From NCBI RefSeq assembly GCF_001273755.1, contig NZ_LGYA01000001.1, positions 2,757,101-2,821,100 of the forward strand: a stretch of 64,000 nucleotides of DNA, read 5' to 3'. This DNA comes from Peribacillus butanolivorans (GTDB taxonomy: Bacteria; Bacillota; Bacilli; Bacillales; DSM-1321). A model generated the notes under the pieces. The model worked only from the letters and a program-made list of their open reading frames with translations, was not told where the DNA came from and did not search any database. The position numbers and the translations under genes are program-made. Positions 36,315-45,637 of this stretch are shown one piece after another. Numbering within the stretch: the first letter of the stretch is position 1; each line of letters begins with the position of its first letter.

Positions 36315-37949
36315 TTATTTTTTATCCGCGTAAATAAAGTTCGGATAAGCGTTTATTGGTGCATAAACCCCAGTAACATTCGATTTAACCATATATGGTT
36401 TTGTATAGAAGTAAACCGGGAGAATCGGCATTTCATCAATCAGAACTTCCTCTGCTTTATGCAAAGCAGCCATCCGTTCTTTTGGTTCCATTGTAGATTT
36501 CGCCTCTTTTAAGTATTTATCATATTCTTTGTTGGACCAATCCGCATCATTATAGGCACCGTCTGTCTCCCAAAGCATGAATGTCATCGGATCAACATAG
36601 TCACCAACCCATCCTGCACGGGAAATCTCGAAGTCCCCAGCTTTTTCACGGTCAAGTTTAACTTGGAATTCAGCATTTTCAAGTGTAACTTCAACACCTA
36701 GGTTATCGCGCCACATTCCTTGAACAGCTTCAGCAATTTTTTTATGAGAATCTAATGTATTATATAAAATTGAAAAATCAGGAAGTTCTTTCATGCCTTC
36801 TTCAGCTAATCCTTCTTTTAACAATTTCTTAGCTTCATCAACATTTTCCGCAAAAAGGTCACCTGTATTTTCCTGGAAATCACCACTTGCATCAGGAATA
36901 CCTGGCGGGACTACTCCAAAGGCAGGCTTTTGACCACCTTGAGCAACATTATCCGTAATTTTTTTACGTTCGATAGCCATTGATAACGCTTTTCTTACTT
37001 TAGCATTATTGAAAGGTTTTACTTTAGTATTAAAGTTGTAATAGTAGACAGCAAGTTCTGCTCCATTTTTGAATTCTTTATCTCCAGAATTAACCAATTG
37101 ACCTTGTACATCCACTGGTAGTGGATAAGCGATGTCCAATTCGCCACTCTGATACATTTGCCATGCAGTATTTTCATCTTCAATTAGAGCAAAATTAACG
37201 GCATCCAATTTGATTTTGTCTTTATCATAGTAATTTTCATTCTTTTCGATTTTCAGGCTTTCTTTATGTTTCCACTCCGTTAACTTGAATGGACCGTTTG
37301 ATACATGTGTTTTGGCATCCAAAGCCCATTTTGGATTTTCTTCTTGTACCTTTTTATCGATCGGGTAGAAAGTATAGAAAGAAGTCAAATCAAGAAAATA
37401 TGGTGTAGGCTGCTCCAATGTAACCTCTAACGTAAGGTCGTCCGTTGCTTTTACTCCTACATCCTCTTCCTTGCCTTTTTTACTGTTGTAAGCTTCCCCG
37501 CCTTTAAGATAATAAAGTTGGTAAGCATAATCAGCAGCTGTTTCTGGTTTCAATGCATATTTCCAAGCATATTCGAAATCATTCGCTGTAAGCGGATCTC
37601 CATTTGACCATTTCAAACCATCTTTCAATTTAAATGTCCATTTTAATCCATCTTCACTGATCTTCCATGATTCTGCAACACCTGGTACGATTTTGCCTTC
37701 TTCTGTTTTCTTAGTCAGTCCTTCAAACGTATGTTCAAGAATCCATGATTCATGAGTTCCTTGCGCATTAGCAGGATGAAGCGAACCAGGTTCACTTGAG
37801 TTGTTTACATTTAATACTTTTGATTTGGCTGAGTCACTCGAGCCACCTTCTTTTTCATTCGAAGTTTCCTTCGAACCGCTGTTACATGCTGCAAGCACAA
37901 GCATAATAGCCATTAGAAGCGCAAGCACTGAAAATTTAGACTTTTTCAA
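36315..37949 (-). CDS. oppA: Oligopeptide-binding lipoprotein OppA
   Basis: A 544-residue lipoprotein that binds peptides outside the membrane. Signal peptide with lipobox VLAAC at residues 17-21, then a low-complexity linker. Family 5 marks: LNVNNSSEPGSLHPANAQGTHE, PGVAESWKISEDGLKWTFKLKDGLKWSNGDPLTANDF and AYQLYYLKGGEAYNS, and the C-terminal PVYFYTKPYMV. Start is TTG 37949 after GAGGGGG. First gene of the operon; a cre-like site stands ~150 bp upstream. In bacilli such importers also take up signalling peptides, which is of note given a PlcR-type regulator nearby. Confidence 0.92.
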   Translation of the reverse strand: MKKSKFSVLALLMAIMLVLAACNSGSKETSNEKEGGSSDSAKSKVLNVNNSSEPGSLHPANAQGTHESWILEHTFEGLTKKTEEGKIVPGVAESWKISEDGLKWTFKLKDGLKWSNGDPLTANDFEYAWKYALKPETAADYAYQLYYLKGGEAYNSKKGKEEDVGVKATDDLTLEVTLEQPTPYFLDLTSFYTFYPIDKKVQEENPKWALDAKTHVSNGPFKLTEWKHKESLKIEKNENYYDKDKIKLDAVNFALIEDENTAWQMYQSGELDIAYPLPVDVQGQLVNSGDKEFKNGAELAVYYYNFNTKVKPFNNAKVRKALSMAIERKKITDNVAQGGQKPAFGVVPPGIPDASGDFQENTGDLFAENVDEAKKLLKEGLAEEGMKELPDFSILYNTLDSHKKIAEAVQGMWRDNLGVEVTLENAEFQVKLDREKAGDFEISRAGWVGDYVDPMTFMLWETDGAYNDADWSNKEYDKYLKEAKSTMEPKERMAALHKAEEVLIDEMPILPVYFYTKPYMVKSNVTGVYAPINAYPNFIYADKK

Positions 37950-38787
37950 AAATATTCCCCCTCATCTTTAGTCTTTCTTGGAGTATCCCTAGTTTAAGAG
38001 ATTATCCTTCTGCCATCTATTAACTTCTGGTTTAGTACACTAAAATATTCTGCGAGGATAGTTAGAAGTATTCATAGAAACTCACCAAAAATAACTAGCG
38101 AAGCGTTTGCATAAATTTACGTTTTTTCTCAAAAACCCAAAATCAGCAGTTTTATAGCTTAAAAGCACCTTCCTTTCAACCTCGCAAAAGGGTACTATAC
38201 TTTGAATTAAAGATGTTGAATATTAAGTATATTACGAATAAATTAAAAAATCAATAAACCAATGAGTACTTTTTCACAAGATAGGTATTAAATGCTAGTA
38301 ATTTTGATTTATATAGTAGGTAAAAAGAATTGAAACATTAACTTATTTCAACTTCAAACCCCTTCATTATGCGTTTCATTATAGACTCACAAGTACAAAT
38401 CACTATATTTATATTTACTTGATTGGAAACTATATTTGATCTTCTTAATTATACATATTTTTCTCATTATTCAGAAGAGGTTGAATTATTAAGTGACTCA
38501 ACTTCCCAAGTTAACCACTTTTTATTAGATTCCATTTTTGTATAAGGGTCACAGAAGTGATCAAACCTTTTTCAAAACAAGCTCTTTCAATTTGTTATTT
38601 TTAGGTCATTAGTATCATTTGAGCAAACTTTATTCTAAAACAACAACTGTGGTCTTTAGTACGTCTTAATGAACCAAGGTCGCTCACCCAAAAAACACAA
38701 TTCCTTGTACAAGGATTGAGCCTGAATACTTAATAAACTTAATTCACTTAAAAAGGCCTCTATAAATGGTTAACTCAATAGCTGCTT
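37950..38787. other. Gene-poor region upstream of oppA
   Basis: It holds the cre-like site, a palindrome AATCCTTGTACAAGGAATT on the minus strand near 38702, and no intact frame. A 34-codon minus-strand stretch (KRFDHFCDPYTKMESNKKW, about 38470-38570) could be a remnant. Confidence 0.3.
38098..38111 (-). promoter_or_regulatory. cre-like site upstream of oppA
   Basis: On the minus strand ATGCAAACGCTTCGC fits the CcpA consensus WTGNAANCGNWNNCW at 9 of 11 fixed positions (the left half is perfect). It lies about 150-160 bp before the oppA start. Motif only. Confidence 0.35.
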
Positions 38788-38990
38788 TCATTTATGTTTT
38801 TTAAGCTTGTGTAGCAAGTATTCTTCCGATTTTCCTTTTTGATAACTAAGGGGCTTCCCAATTCTCATCTTTTAATTGATTACCAATATAAAAAATTTGG
38901 CCTAATGTCTGTCTCTCTATTGCTCCAAGTACTGTATGACTTTCACCACGAATATAAATATTCTTTAAAAATTCTTGTTCTCCTAAATTA
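38788..38990 (-). pseudogene. Remnant of a DUF1572 (DinB-like) family gene
   Basis: The minus strand reads GEQEFLKNIYIRGESHTVLG, AIERQ, then (after a deletion) LGQIFYIGNQLKDENWEAP, a stop, and in another frame LSYQKGKSEEYLLHKLKKHK with a stop at 38788. This is the well conserved C-terminal end of the DUF1572 family (IYIRGEsHTVLeAIERQ...GQIVYIGKQLKD...LSIPKGKSEEY). The N-terminal half is missing and the internal AHYAYHV segment is deleted. Clearly decayed, not a sequencing slip. Confidence 0.75.
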
Positions 38991-39072
38991 GGGGGTGGAC
39001 AATTTAGTTCACGGGATCATGTCCCACGCACCTGTACGTCCTACCCTAGCTCCTGATAAAATAGATTCTATT

Positions 39073-39107
39073 AAAAAAAGATCAACCAGTAAAAACTGGC
39101 TAATCTT
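39073..39107 (-). terminator. Strong minus-strand terminator
   Basis: GATTAGCCAG and ACTGGTTGATC with a loop of T, followed by TTTTTTT on the minus strand. It lies more than 200 bp after the YdcZ gene stop, so it may end a separate RNA. Confidence 0.7.
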
Positions 39108-39323
39108 AAAATACGAACGCACCCCACTAGCCAATCACATACAAAAATTGGGTAATTAGAGAAGTTATGATCGCACTGGTGGATGTCAGTCACGCTGACC
39201 CACAGGATCCATGTCCGAAGTTTAGTTGCGTTAATGACTAATCCGCGTGCTTCAAATGTCCAATATCCATTTTATGCCCTCATTAAAACATAATAATTCT
39301 AAGTATTTTATTTCTGTTCTCCT
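39108..39323 (-). other. Possible structured RNA or remnant between YdcZ gene and terminator
   Basis: This 215-bp stretch is richer in GC than its surroundings and on the minus strand can form a hairpin from GTGGGTCAG and CTGACATCCAC (about 39178-39205). It ends in the strong terminator. An open but start-less frame (TKLRTWILWVSVTDIHQCDH) crosses it. I can not assign it to a known RNA family. Confidence 0.3.
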
Positions 39324-39758
39324 TCACTTATGATTAAATAAATACAATGACACAAAGAGTAAACAAATACCTGCTATCTTTTTCGCATCCAATGGAATAC
39401 GTACCCCACCCAATAAGCCAAAATGATCAATGACAGCTCCAATCAGTATTTGTCCTAAAATAACCCCAACTAAAGTAGGGGCCACTCCAATTTGAGGGAC
39501 TACTAAGACGATGACTATGACATAAATGGCCCCTAAGAGACCACCTATCAGTTGCCATTTAGGTACAGAAGTGACAGCTGAAATATTTCCATTTCCTGCA
39601 AACAAAACAATAAATAATAAAGCAAGTGTCCCGATTCCAAAAGAAATGAAAGAGGCTTCAATTACCCCTACTTTTTTTCCTAAACCGCCATTTATCTGTC
39701 CTTGAATTGCTATTGTAATGCCGCCTAGGACCGCAAGTAACGGAAATAAAATTTTCAC
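39324..39758 (-). CDS. YdcZ/DMT family membrane protein (DUF606)
   Basis: A 144-residue protein with about five helices, half the size of usual drug/metabolite transporters, as expected for DUF606 proteins. LAVLGGITIAIQGQINGGLGKK, FISFGIGTLALLFIVLFAG, and GVILGQILIGAVIDHFGLLGG are conserved. Start GTG 39758 is placed 9-10 nt after AAAAGGAG; the ATG at 39779 lies before that site. Such genes often occur in pairs; the partner is not seen. Confidence 0.82.
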   Translation of the reverse strand: MKILFPLLAVLGGITIAIQGQINGGLGKKVGVIEASFISFGIGTLALLFIVLFAGNGNISAVTSVPKWQLIGGLLGAIYVIVIVLVVPQIGVAPTLVGVILGQILIGAVIDHFGLLGGVRIPLDAKKIAGICLLFVSLYLFNHK

Positions 39759-39982
39759 AATAAATATGCTCCTTTTCATGTCCAGTGGACGTGATGATGA
39801 ATTCATTTAATTTTATCATGAAAAATATGTATAGATTCCCTTATTTATCAAAACAAATGGTAATATGCAGATTCTTTCTTTATATACAAAAAAAGGTCCA
39901 AATGGCCAGCCCGGATATCCTTTTACATCTTTTTATTAAACTATTTATCAATGATTCTGCCTTAATTAATTAGGGAAACTGA

Positions 39983-40540
39983 CTAAACTAGGTGATGTAT
40001 CAGCTTAAACTCCGTATATAGCAAGGAAAATATCACGGCATCATGCGATTGATTACGAAGAAATATATAATTTCTAAGATTCCCCTCTTGCTTAAAACCA
40101 AATTTCTTTAAGAGGTTAGTGGATGCAATATTATCAGGGAAGGTTAATGCAGCCATTCGATGTAAGTTTAATTCTTCAAATGAATAACGTAATACTTCTC
40201 TGACAGCTTCCGATGTAAAGTGTTTCCTCCAATAATCCGGATGGATTTCATACCCGATTTCAGCACGTTTATTAGATATGCTCAAATGATTAAGACCAAC
40301 AGTACCAATAAATTTCCCGGAATCTTTCACCACTACTCCCCATCGAATCCCCCTTTTGTTTATATATGCACTTTTAAACGAGTCTATTAATCGTCGAGCC
40401 TCTTCCACTCGAATTAAGCTTTCTATCCCATCATATTTGGTTACTTCATCTTTTGAGAGAATTTCAAACAGACTTTCCGTATGCTGGTGACCTATTTCTA
40501 TTAAACGCAACCTCTCTGTTTCTAACTCTTGAAATCTCAT
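39983..40540 (-). CDS. GNAT acetyltransferase, RimJ/RimL type
   Basis: A 185-residue enzyme similar in plan to that at 28910-29458. LETERLRLIEIG, EIGYEIHPDYWRKHFTSEAVREVLRYSFEELNLHRMAALTFPDNIASTNLLKKFGFKQEGNLRNY is the whole motif A and B region in several pieces. ATG 40540 lies after GGGGGGATTGTAGG; the frame reaches back to 40564 without a better start. Substrate unknown. Confidence 0.87.
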   Translation of the reverse strand: MRFQELETERLRLIEIGHQHTESLFEILSKDEVTKYDGIESLIRVEEARRLIDSFKSAYINKRGIRWGVVVKDSGKFIGTVGLNHLSISNKRAEIGYEIHPDYWRKHFTSEAVREVLRYSFEELNLHRMAALTFPDNIASTNLLKKFGFKQEGNLRNYIFLRNQSHDAVIFSLLYTEFKLIHHLV

Positions 40541-40906
40541 CCTACAATCCCCCCGTGGATTCACTATCTTCTTTATTCTATTTATGAAAAAGAGATACCT
40601 GCATTAATGGACAATACTTTTCATTAATTTCCTTTCCTTAAGGTATAATGCAGAATCGGGATGCCCGCCCTTAGTAATCAAATCTCTAATAATTTGTGAG
40701 AGAATAACACTGTAAACCGTTCCGTTCCAACCATACCCGCCCGAGCTGCGATAGTAAGCTTTCCCATTAAAAAGGAAGGATAGGGATTTCAAAGGATACA
40801 GCAGTTTTAAAAGTAGTTACATAATACTATCTTTTCAGTAATCATATTGAAAAAAAAAATATGTTACAATAGTAAATCTAGACATAGGTATAAAGGGGCA
40901 ATTACA
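40541..40906. other. Intergenic; doubtful 62-aa minus frame
   Basis: A minus frame at 40604-40792 (MKSLSFLFNGKAYYRSSGG and on) lacks a good RBS and known relatives; locally GC-rich. Not called. The right part carries the promoter area of the PlcR-like gene. Confidence 0.3.
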
Positions 40907-41797
40907 ATGAAAATAGAGGTTGGCTCTGTTATCAACGAATTAAGAATAAAACAAAATCTCACAAGAGAAGAATTAGCAAAAGATATTTGTGAGCCTATTA
41001 CCTTGTTAGATTATGAAAGAAGCATCTCATCACCAACAATTGATGAGTTGGGACTATTAGCAGATAAACTTAAAGTTGATCTTTCGTATTTTTTTACGAC
41101 CAAAAATGAACCGATTTATAATTACATAGAAACTATTAAATTATTAATAAACAGATATAAACGTACACGTAATTATGAAGCAATTTATGAAATCGTCCAA
41201 AAAGAAATGGCAACAGCACCGGAAAAATCCATATCATTTTATCAATTCTAATGGCATGAGGGTATGTCTTTTTTTTATTTGTTCAAAAATAAACAAATGG
41301 CTATTGATCTATTAAATGAGGCCATTCAGATTACAATGGGCAAACGGGTAATTCTTCATCAACAGGAGATAGAAGTTTTAAATAGTATTGGAATGATTCA
41401 CTTTAAAACAAAGGATTACGATGAAGCTATAATCATCTTCAATGAAGCATTGGAATTTATCGAGAATATTCCTCATGTGAATCAGGAAGGTACAATTTTA
41501 GTAAAAATCATTCATGGATTAGCTCAAACCTTAACCGAACTTCATTGCTATCAAGAGTCATTAAATTATACGCTAAAAGGCATTAATATTTGTAATTCTA
41601 TCGAATCTTTATATTTATTTGCAGAACTTCATTTTCTTACCGGGAAAAATCTGATTCATCTTCAACAACAGAATGAAGGACTGCAATATTTAAATCACTC
41701 CAGAACCATATTCAGTATTCAAAAAAACGAAGAATATGTACAAATAGTCGACCATGAATTAGAAAGAATCTTACAATCTATACTAGTCCTGAATTGA
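40907..41797 (+). pseudogene. PlcR-type (RNPP) regulator interrupted by one stop codon
   Basis: The gene has ATG 40907 after AAAGGGG. Residues 1-65 are a HTH_XRE domain (VINELRIKQNLTREELAKDICEPITLLDYERS), and the rest is built of TPR-like helices (NSIGMIHFKTKDYDEAIIIFNEALEFI and ESLNYTLKGINICNS). A TAA at 41249-41251 splits it at residue 115. The frame before and after is the same, and the residues that follow, WHEG, continue the normal RNPP helix, so this is one nonsense change in a ~296-codon gene of PlcR length. A truncated DNA-binding piece would still be made; the piece after the stop may restart at ATG 41264. No partner peptide gene was found. Could also be a sequencing error. Confidence 0.8.
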
Positions 41798-41804
41798 ATT
41801 ATAC

Positions 41805-41846
41805 AAAGGTAAAGATTGCTTTAAAAAGCATTTCTCTACCTTTTTT
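41805..41846 (+). terminator. Terminator of the PlcR-like gene
   Basis: AAAGGTA and TACCTTT with an inner TGCTTT/AAAGCA stem, then TTTTTT. Confidence 0.7.
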
Positions 41847-42179
41847 AGTTTCCTATTATTTCATATCAATAAGAAAGTGATCTTCTAATATTTAATGATT
41901 AAGCATAGAAATTACACTAACAATCGTAGATCTAACTAATTTTTTTTCGCATAAAAGTTAACCGATTACTCCGTCACCTCTATGCTTCCCATGAGCAACT
42001 TCAATAATTTTTCCTTTATTACTCAAATTCATATGTTTCTAGTTATCGTCTATAAAATTTTTTAACAATAAATTAATTGAAATCTCAAAGGAACACTATC
42101 ATTAAAAAATACGCCACTTTCAATAGGCAACCAAAATCAGATATAATAGATAAAAGTAGCCAAAATGGAGGAAAATTAA
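41847..42179. other. Intergenic, nothing recognised
   Basis: AT-rich; checked for a signalling-peptide gene. Only a 24-codon minus frame without an RBS or signal peptide was seen. The RBS for the exonuclease (GGAGG) is at the right end. Confidence 0.35.
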
Positions 42180-42779
42180 TTGTCTAATAGATTAGGTTTA
42201 GTACTAGACGTAGAGACAACTGGATTGCGTCCTACTTCTGATGAAATTATCGAACTTGCCCTTATTCTTTTTACCTATAGCAGCGAAACCGGTGAAATTA
42301 TTAACCTTGTTGATCAAGAATCGTTTTTAAGAGAGCCTCTCTCTTATCAAGCAAGAAGAAATTATGATCAAGCATACAGGGTTCATGGAATTCCATATAG
42401 CTCTGTCGAAGGAAAAAGCTTTCACGATGAAAAAATAAAATCTTTTATAGATCGTTCTGACTCAATTTTTGCCCATAATGCTTCATTCGACAGAAGTTTC
42501 CTCTACCATATGTATCCAGAAATCAATAACCATCAGTGGTTCTGTACAATGCGCAATGTCCCATGGAAACAATACGGTTTTGTAAATAGTAAACTCTTAA
42601 CATTGCTGCGGGCTCATAACATCACAAATTTCCAAACACACCGGGCAATGGACGACATTTCTTATCTAATGGAGCTGCTGCGAAAACCTAGTCCTTCGGG
42701 CTATCCCTATTTAAAAGATGTTATTGCTAAAAATCCTATGAAAAAATATGCCCCTTCGTCTCAAAAATCTTGGGTATAA
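42180..42779 (+). CDS. DEDDh 3'-5' exonuclease (DnaQ-like)
   Basis: A 199-residue nuclease. Exo I LVLDVETTGL gives D and E, Exo II FAHNASFDRSFL gives D, and Exo III HRAMDDISYL gives H and D, so the DEDDh set is complete. The ~50 residues between Exo I and II include a charged loop (REPLSYQARRNYDQAYRVHG). Start TTG 42180 has GGAGG 7 nt upstream. It resembles stand-alone epsilon-type proofreading or RNase T-like proteins; substrate unknown. Flanked by a strong terminator. Confidence 0.87.
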   Translation: MSNRLGLVLDVETTGLRPTSDEIIELALILFTYSSETGEIINLVDQESFLREPLSYQARRNYDQAYRVHGIPYSSVEGKSFHDEKIKSFIDRSDSIFAHNASFDRSFLYHMYPEINNHQWFCTMRNVPWKQYGFVNSKLLTLLRAHNITNFQTHRAMDDISYLMELLRKPSPSGYPYLKDVIAKNPMKKYAPSSQKSWV

Positions 42780-42780
42780 T

Positions 42781-42819
42781 AGAAAAGCAGGAAATTCTAA
42801 ATAAATTTCCTGCTTTTCT
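42781..42819 (+). terminator. Terminator of the exonuclease gene
   Basis: AGAAAAGCAGGAAATT and its perfect 16-bp complement around CTAAATA. Confidence 0.85.
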
Positions 42820-42843
42820 ATTTAAACATCCTGGTAAAAATAC

Positions 42844-42880
42844 AAAAAAACAGCGAACCCTATTCGAGTCGCTGTTTTTT
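42844..42880 (-). terminator. Terminator of yhgE
   Basis: AAAAAAACAGCGA and TCGCTGTTTTTT with a 12-nt loop, the T run on the minus strand. Confidence 0.8.
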
Positions 42881-42882
42881 CA

Positions 42883-45270
42883 TTATTCTTCACCTGCATC
42901 TTCCGTAAATACGTTTTTCATCTTTTTATATCTATAAAAGAAGTATACGAAAGATAGTATTAATGCCACTACAAGGAAAATGGCAAGTATACTAAGGTTA
43001 TGCCACATGAATCCAAAGTCTCCAGTTGAGATTACTGCTCTAAAAGCATTAATCGAATACGTCATCGGTAAGAATGGAGTAAACCCTTGCAGGAAGCTAG
43101 GAACTAATTCATTTGGGAAAGTTCCGCCGCTGCTGGTCAGCTGTAGAATTAATATGAGTAACGCTATAAAACGACCTGGATTATCAAAGGCTGAACCAAG
43201 AAATAGAATGATAGCCATAAATGTGCAGCTAGCAAGAATGCTTACTACAAAAAATAATGGCAGACTAGTGACTTCAATTCCAAGTCCTAATATTAATATC
43301 AAATCCACCAATATAGCCTGACATATTCCTATAATAGCCATGACCCCGTATTTACTAATAAACCAGCTTAATCCATTTGCAGGAATAACAGCAGGATCTC
43401 TTAATGGGAAAATGATTGTCAGAACGATTGCCCCAATAAATAAACTCAATGAAATTAAATAAGGTGCAAAGCTAGTTCCATAGTTTGGCACATTATTAAT
43501 AGGCAATTTATCAACCTTTACTGGACTTGCAAACATGTCATAAACATCTTCATCGGCTTTTATATTACCTGCTTCGCTTGCTCCGTCTTTCAATTCGTCA
43601 TGTAATTCTTCCGAACCATCTGAAAGTTTGGCGATTCCATCTTGAAGCTTAATAGCTCCATTCGCTAACTCTCCCATGCCACTTGTAAGACTTGATGTAC
43701 CTTCTTTTAACTTATCTGTTCCAGTAATCAGACTTTTCGAACCTTCTGATAGCTGAGAAGTTCCATTTGATAATTGCTTCGACCCATCTTCTAATTGATC
43801 AAGCCCACTAACCAAATTATTGCTGCCTTCCGTTAATTGTCCAAGTCCACTCTGTGCTGAATCTATACTTTCGCCAAATGTTGTCAATCCAGCTACTAAT
43901 TGACCCTGTCCGCTTTGTAGATCATTCGCTCCATTGGCAAGTTTATCTTGAGCTTGTTTTAATTGAGTAAAACCACCGCCGAGCGCATTGGTGCCTTTTC
44001 CTAACTGATTTGCCCCTTCACTAAGACTAGTGCCTCCCTTAGCAATTTCAGAAGCACTTGCGGATAGTTTTCCTACTCCTTCAGCTACTCCTCTACTTCC
44101 TTCACTAATTCCAGATAGAGAAGCAATTAATCCTTCTAAACGAGCTTTCTCTGCAGGATCATCTACAGTTTGAGATTGTTGTTTTAAACCGGAAATAACT
44201 TCTTCCAATCCGGCCGCAACGTTCGATGCTCCTGCTTTTGCATCACTCGTAGCAGCACTCCAATCGGACAAAGAACCTGAGAGCTGGCTTGCACCAGTAG
44301 CTACACCATTTGCCCCCTCGGTCAGAGTAGGCAGCTTTTCTTCAATCTGATTGAACCCTTCTAAAGATTGTTGCAGTCCTGAAGCTAATTCTCCAGAACC
44401 TGCTTCAGATTTTTTGGCTCCTTCTAAAAGTTTTGATTGCCCATCTTTCATTTGTCCAATCCCAGAACTAAATTGTTGTAAGCCTTGATTAAGTTCTTTC
44501 GAGCCAGAAGCTGCTGAACCCACTCCATCCGAAAAGGTCAAGGACTTTTCAGCTAATGTTTCCAGGTTTTTATGGATTTCAACTGAACCTGAATGTAGAG
44601 AACCAATTCCTTCATCTACTTTTTGTGAACCTTCTTTAGCAGAGTTAATCCCCTCTCCTAGTTCGTTAGACCCATCCTTTACCTTATCGGTCCCGTCTTT
44701 CAGTTCGCCTGCTCCATCACTGGCTGATCCAAGTCCATCAGCAACTTCTTTCAAATTATCAAACATTGACTCAGCATAGGTTTTTGTAACGGCCGCAGAA
44801 ACCTCACCTTTAATTTTCTCGGAAGCTGCGTCACCTATCTTAGTAGAAATATAGTTATACCCTTCATTTGAAGTATATATTAAATCAAGTTTTTCCGGAT
44901 TTTCTTCTTGCAAGGTAGTTGCATTTTTCGAAAAGTTTTTCGGAATTTCAATCTTCATGTAATAGTCCTGGTTCGCCAGGCCTTCATTCGCTTCTTTCTG
45001 ACTGACAAAATGCCAATCAAAGTCCTTTTTCTCCTTTAACTCTTTCACTAAGTCTTTCCCAATGGTAAGTTCTGATTCGTTAAGCTCGGCTCCTTCATCC
45101 ATATTGACAATGGCAACCGGCAATTGATCGACCTTACCATACGGATCCCAAAATGCCCATAAAAATGTCCCGCTATAAAGTAAAGGAACACTAATAATTC
45201 CTAATATAGAAATGAGAATTATTGGTTTTTTTATAATAGCCAATAATTCACCTTTCAGCGATTTTAACAC
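42883..45270 (-). CDS. yhgE: YhgE/Pip family membrane protein
   Basis: A 795-residue protein of the phage-infection-protein family. One helix at residues ~15-38 (IILISILGIISVPLLYSGTFLWAFWDPYG) is followed by the conserved LPVAIVNMDEGA. Residues ~180-570 hold a long run of heptads with the pattern G-x-x-x-L-x-x-G (SDGAGELKDGTDKVKDGS and so on), an extended coiled stalk. Five or six helices fill the C-terminal 200 residues (ABC2-like). Start is uncertain: AGGAGG is only 2 nt from TTG 45279 and 11 nt from GTG 45270. An inverted repeat like a TetR operator stands just before the RBS. Role outside phage entry is unclear. Confidence 0.87.
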   Translation of the reverse strand: MLKSLKGELLAIIKKPIILISILGIISVPLLYSGTFLWAFWDPYGKVDQLPVAIVNMDEGAELNESELTIGKDLVKELKEKKDFDWHFVSQKEANEGLANQDYYMKIEIPKNFSKNATTLQEENPEKLDLIYTSNEGYNYISTKIGDAASEKIKGEVSAAVTKTYAESMFDNLKEVADGLGSASDGAGELKDGTDKVKDGSNELGEGINSAKEGSQKVDEGIGSLHSGSVEIHKNLETLAEKSLTFSDGVGSAASGSKELNQGLQQFSSGIGQMKDGQSKLLEGAKKSEAGSGELASGLQQSLEGFNQIEEKLPTLTEGANGVATGASQLSGSLSDWSAATSDAKAGASNVAAGLEEVISGLKQQSQTVDDPAEKARLEGLIASLSGISEGSRGVAEGVGKLSASASEIAKGGTSLSEGANQLGKGTNALGGGFTQLKQAQDKLANGANDLQSGQGQLVAGLTTFGESIDSAQSGLGQLTEGSNNLVSGLDQLEDGSKQLSNGTSQLSEGSKSLITGTDKLKEGTSSLTSGMGELANGAIKLQDGIAKLSDGSEELHDELKDGASEAGNIKADEDVYDMFASPVKVDKLPINNVPNYGTSFAPYLISLSLFIGAIVLTIIFPLRDPAVIPANGLSWFISKYGVMAIIGICQAILVDLILILGLGIEVTSLPLFFVVSILASCTFMAIILFLGSAFDNPGRFIALLILILQLTSSGGTFPNELVPSFLQGFTPFLPMTYSINAFRAVISTGDFGFMWHNLSILAIFLVVALILSFVYFFYRYKKMKNVFTEDAGEE

Positions 45271-45289
45271 ACCTATCAAATCCTCCTAT

Positions 45290-45305
45290 ACGACAAACAT
45301 GTCGT
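45290..45305. promoter_or_regulatory. TetR-type operator before yhgE
   Basis: ACGACA-AACA-TGTCGT is a perfect 6-bp inverted repeat 2 bp beyond the yhgE RBS. In B. subtilis the neighbouring yhgD codes for a TetR regulator; none is in this window. Confidence 0.5.
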
Positions 45306-45608
45306 TTATTTACTCTACTTCGGTGTAAAGCGAATTGAAAATACATTCATGACTGCTTATCATCTAAAAAATATATATTTTATTTCCTTACTATAAATAT
45401 ATATTTTCTTCTAGAAAAAATATGACTATATTGTTCATCTGGTCATTATCACGAAAAATAATATAACATTTCTACTGCTGGATATCAAATTTATTTACTT
45501 TTTAAAATCACATAATTTTTCTTCTTATCTGTAGTATTTTTGAATGGTTATTTATACAAGATTATGTAATCCGTTAAAATAATGTATTCTAAAATAGTAT
45601 GTAGCACT
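45306..45608. other. Intergenic, nothing recognised
   Basis: AT-rich (many ATATAT runs), with no supported frame. It is the promoter side of yhgE. Confidence 0.35.
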
Positions 45609-45637
45609 AAAAAAAGGGTACCCATAATGGATACCCT
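45609..45637 (-). terminator. Terminator of the nitronate monooxygenase gene
   Basis: On the minus strand GGGTATCC and TGGGTACCC pair, with TTTTTTT after. Confidence 0.75.

Noticed and set aside
40604-40792. 62-residue minus-strand frame
   Set aside because: No RBS and no recognised family; may be chance or a remnant.
41950-42060. 24-codon minus frame near the PlcR-like gene as its signal peptide gene
   Set aside because: No RBS, no export signal, wrong side and strand compared with papR-type genes.
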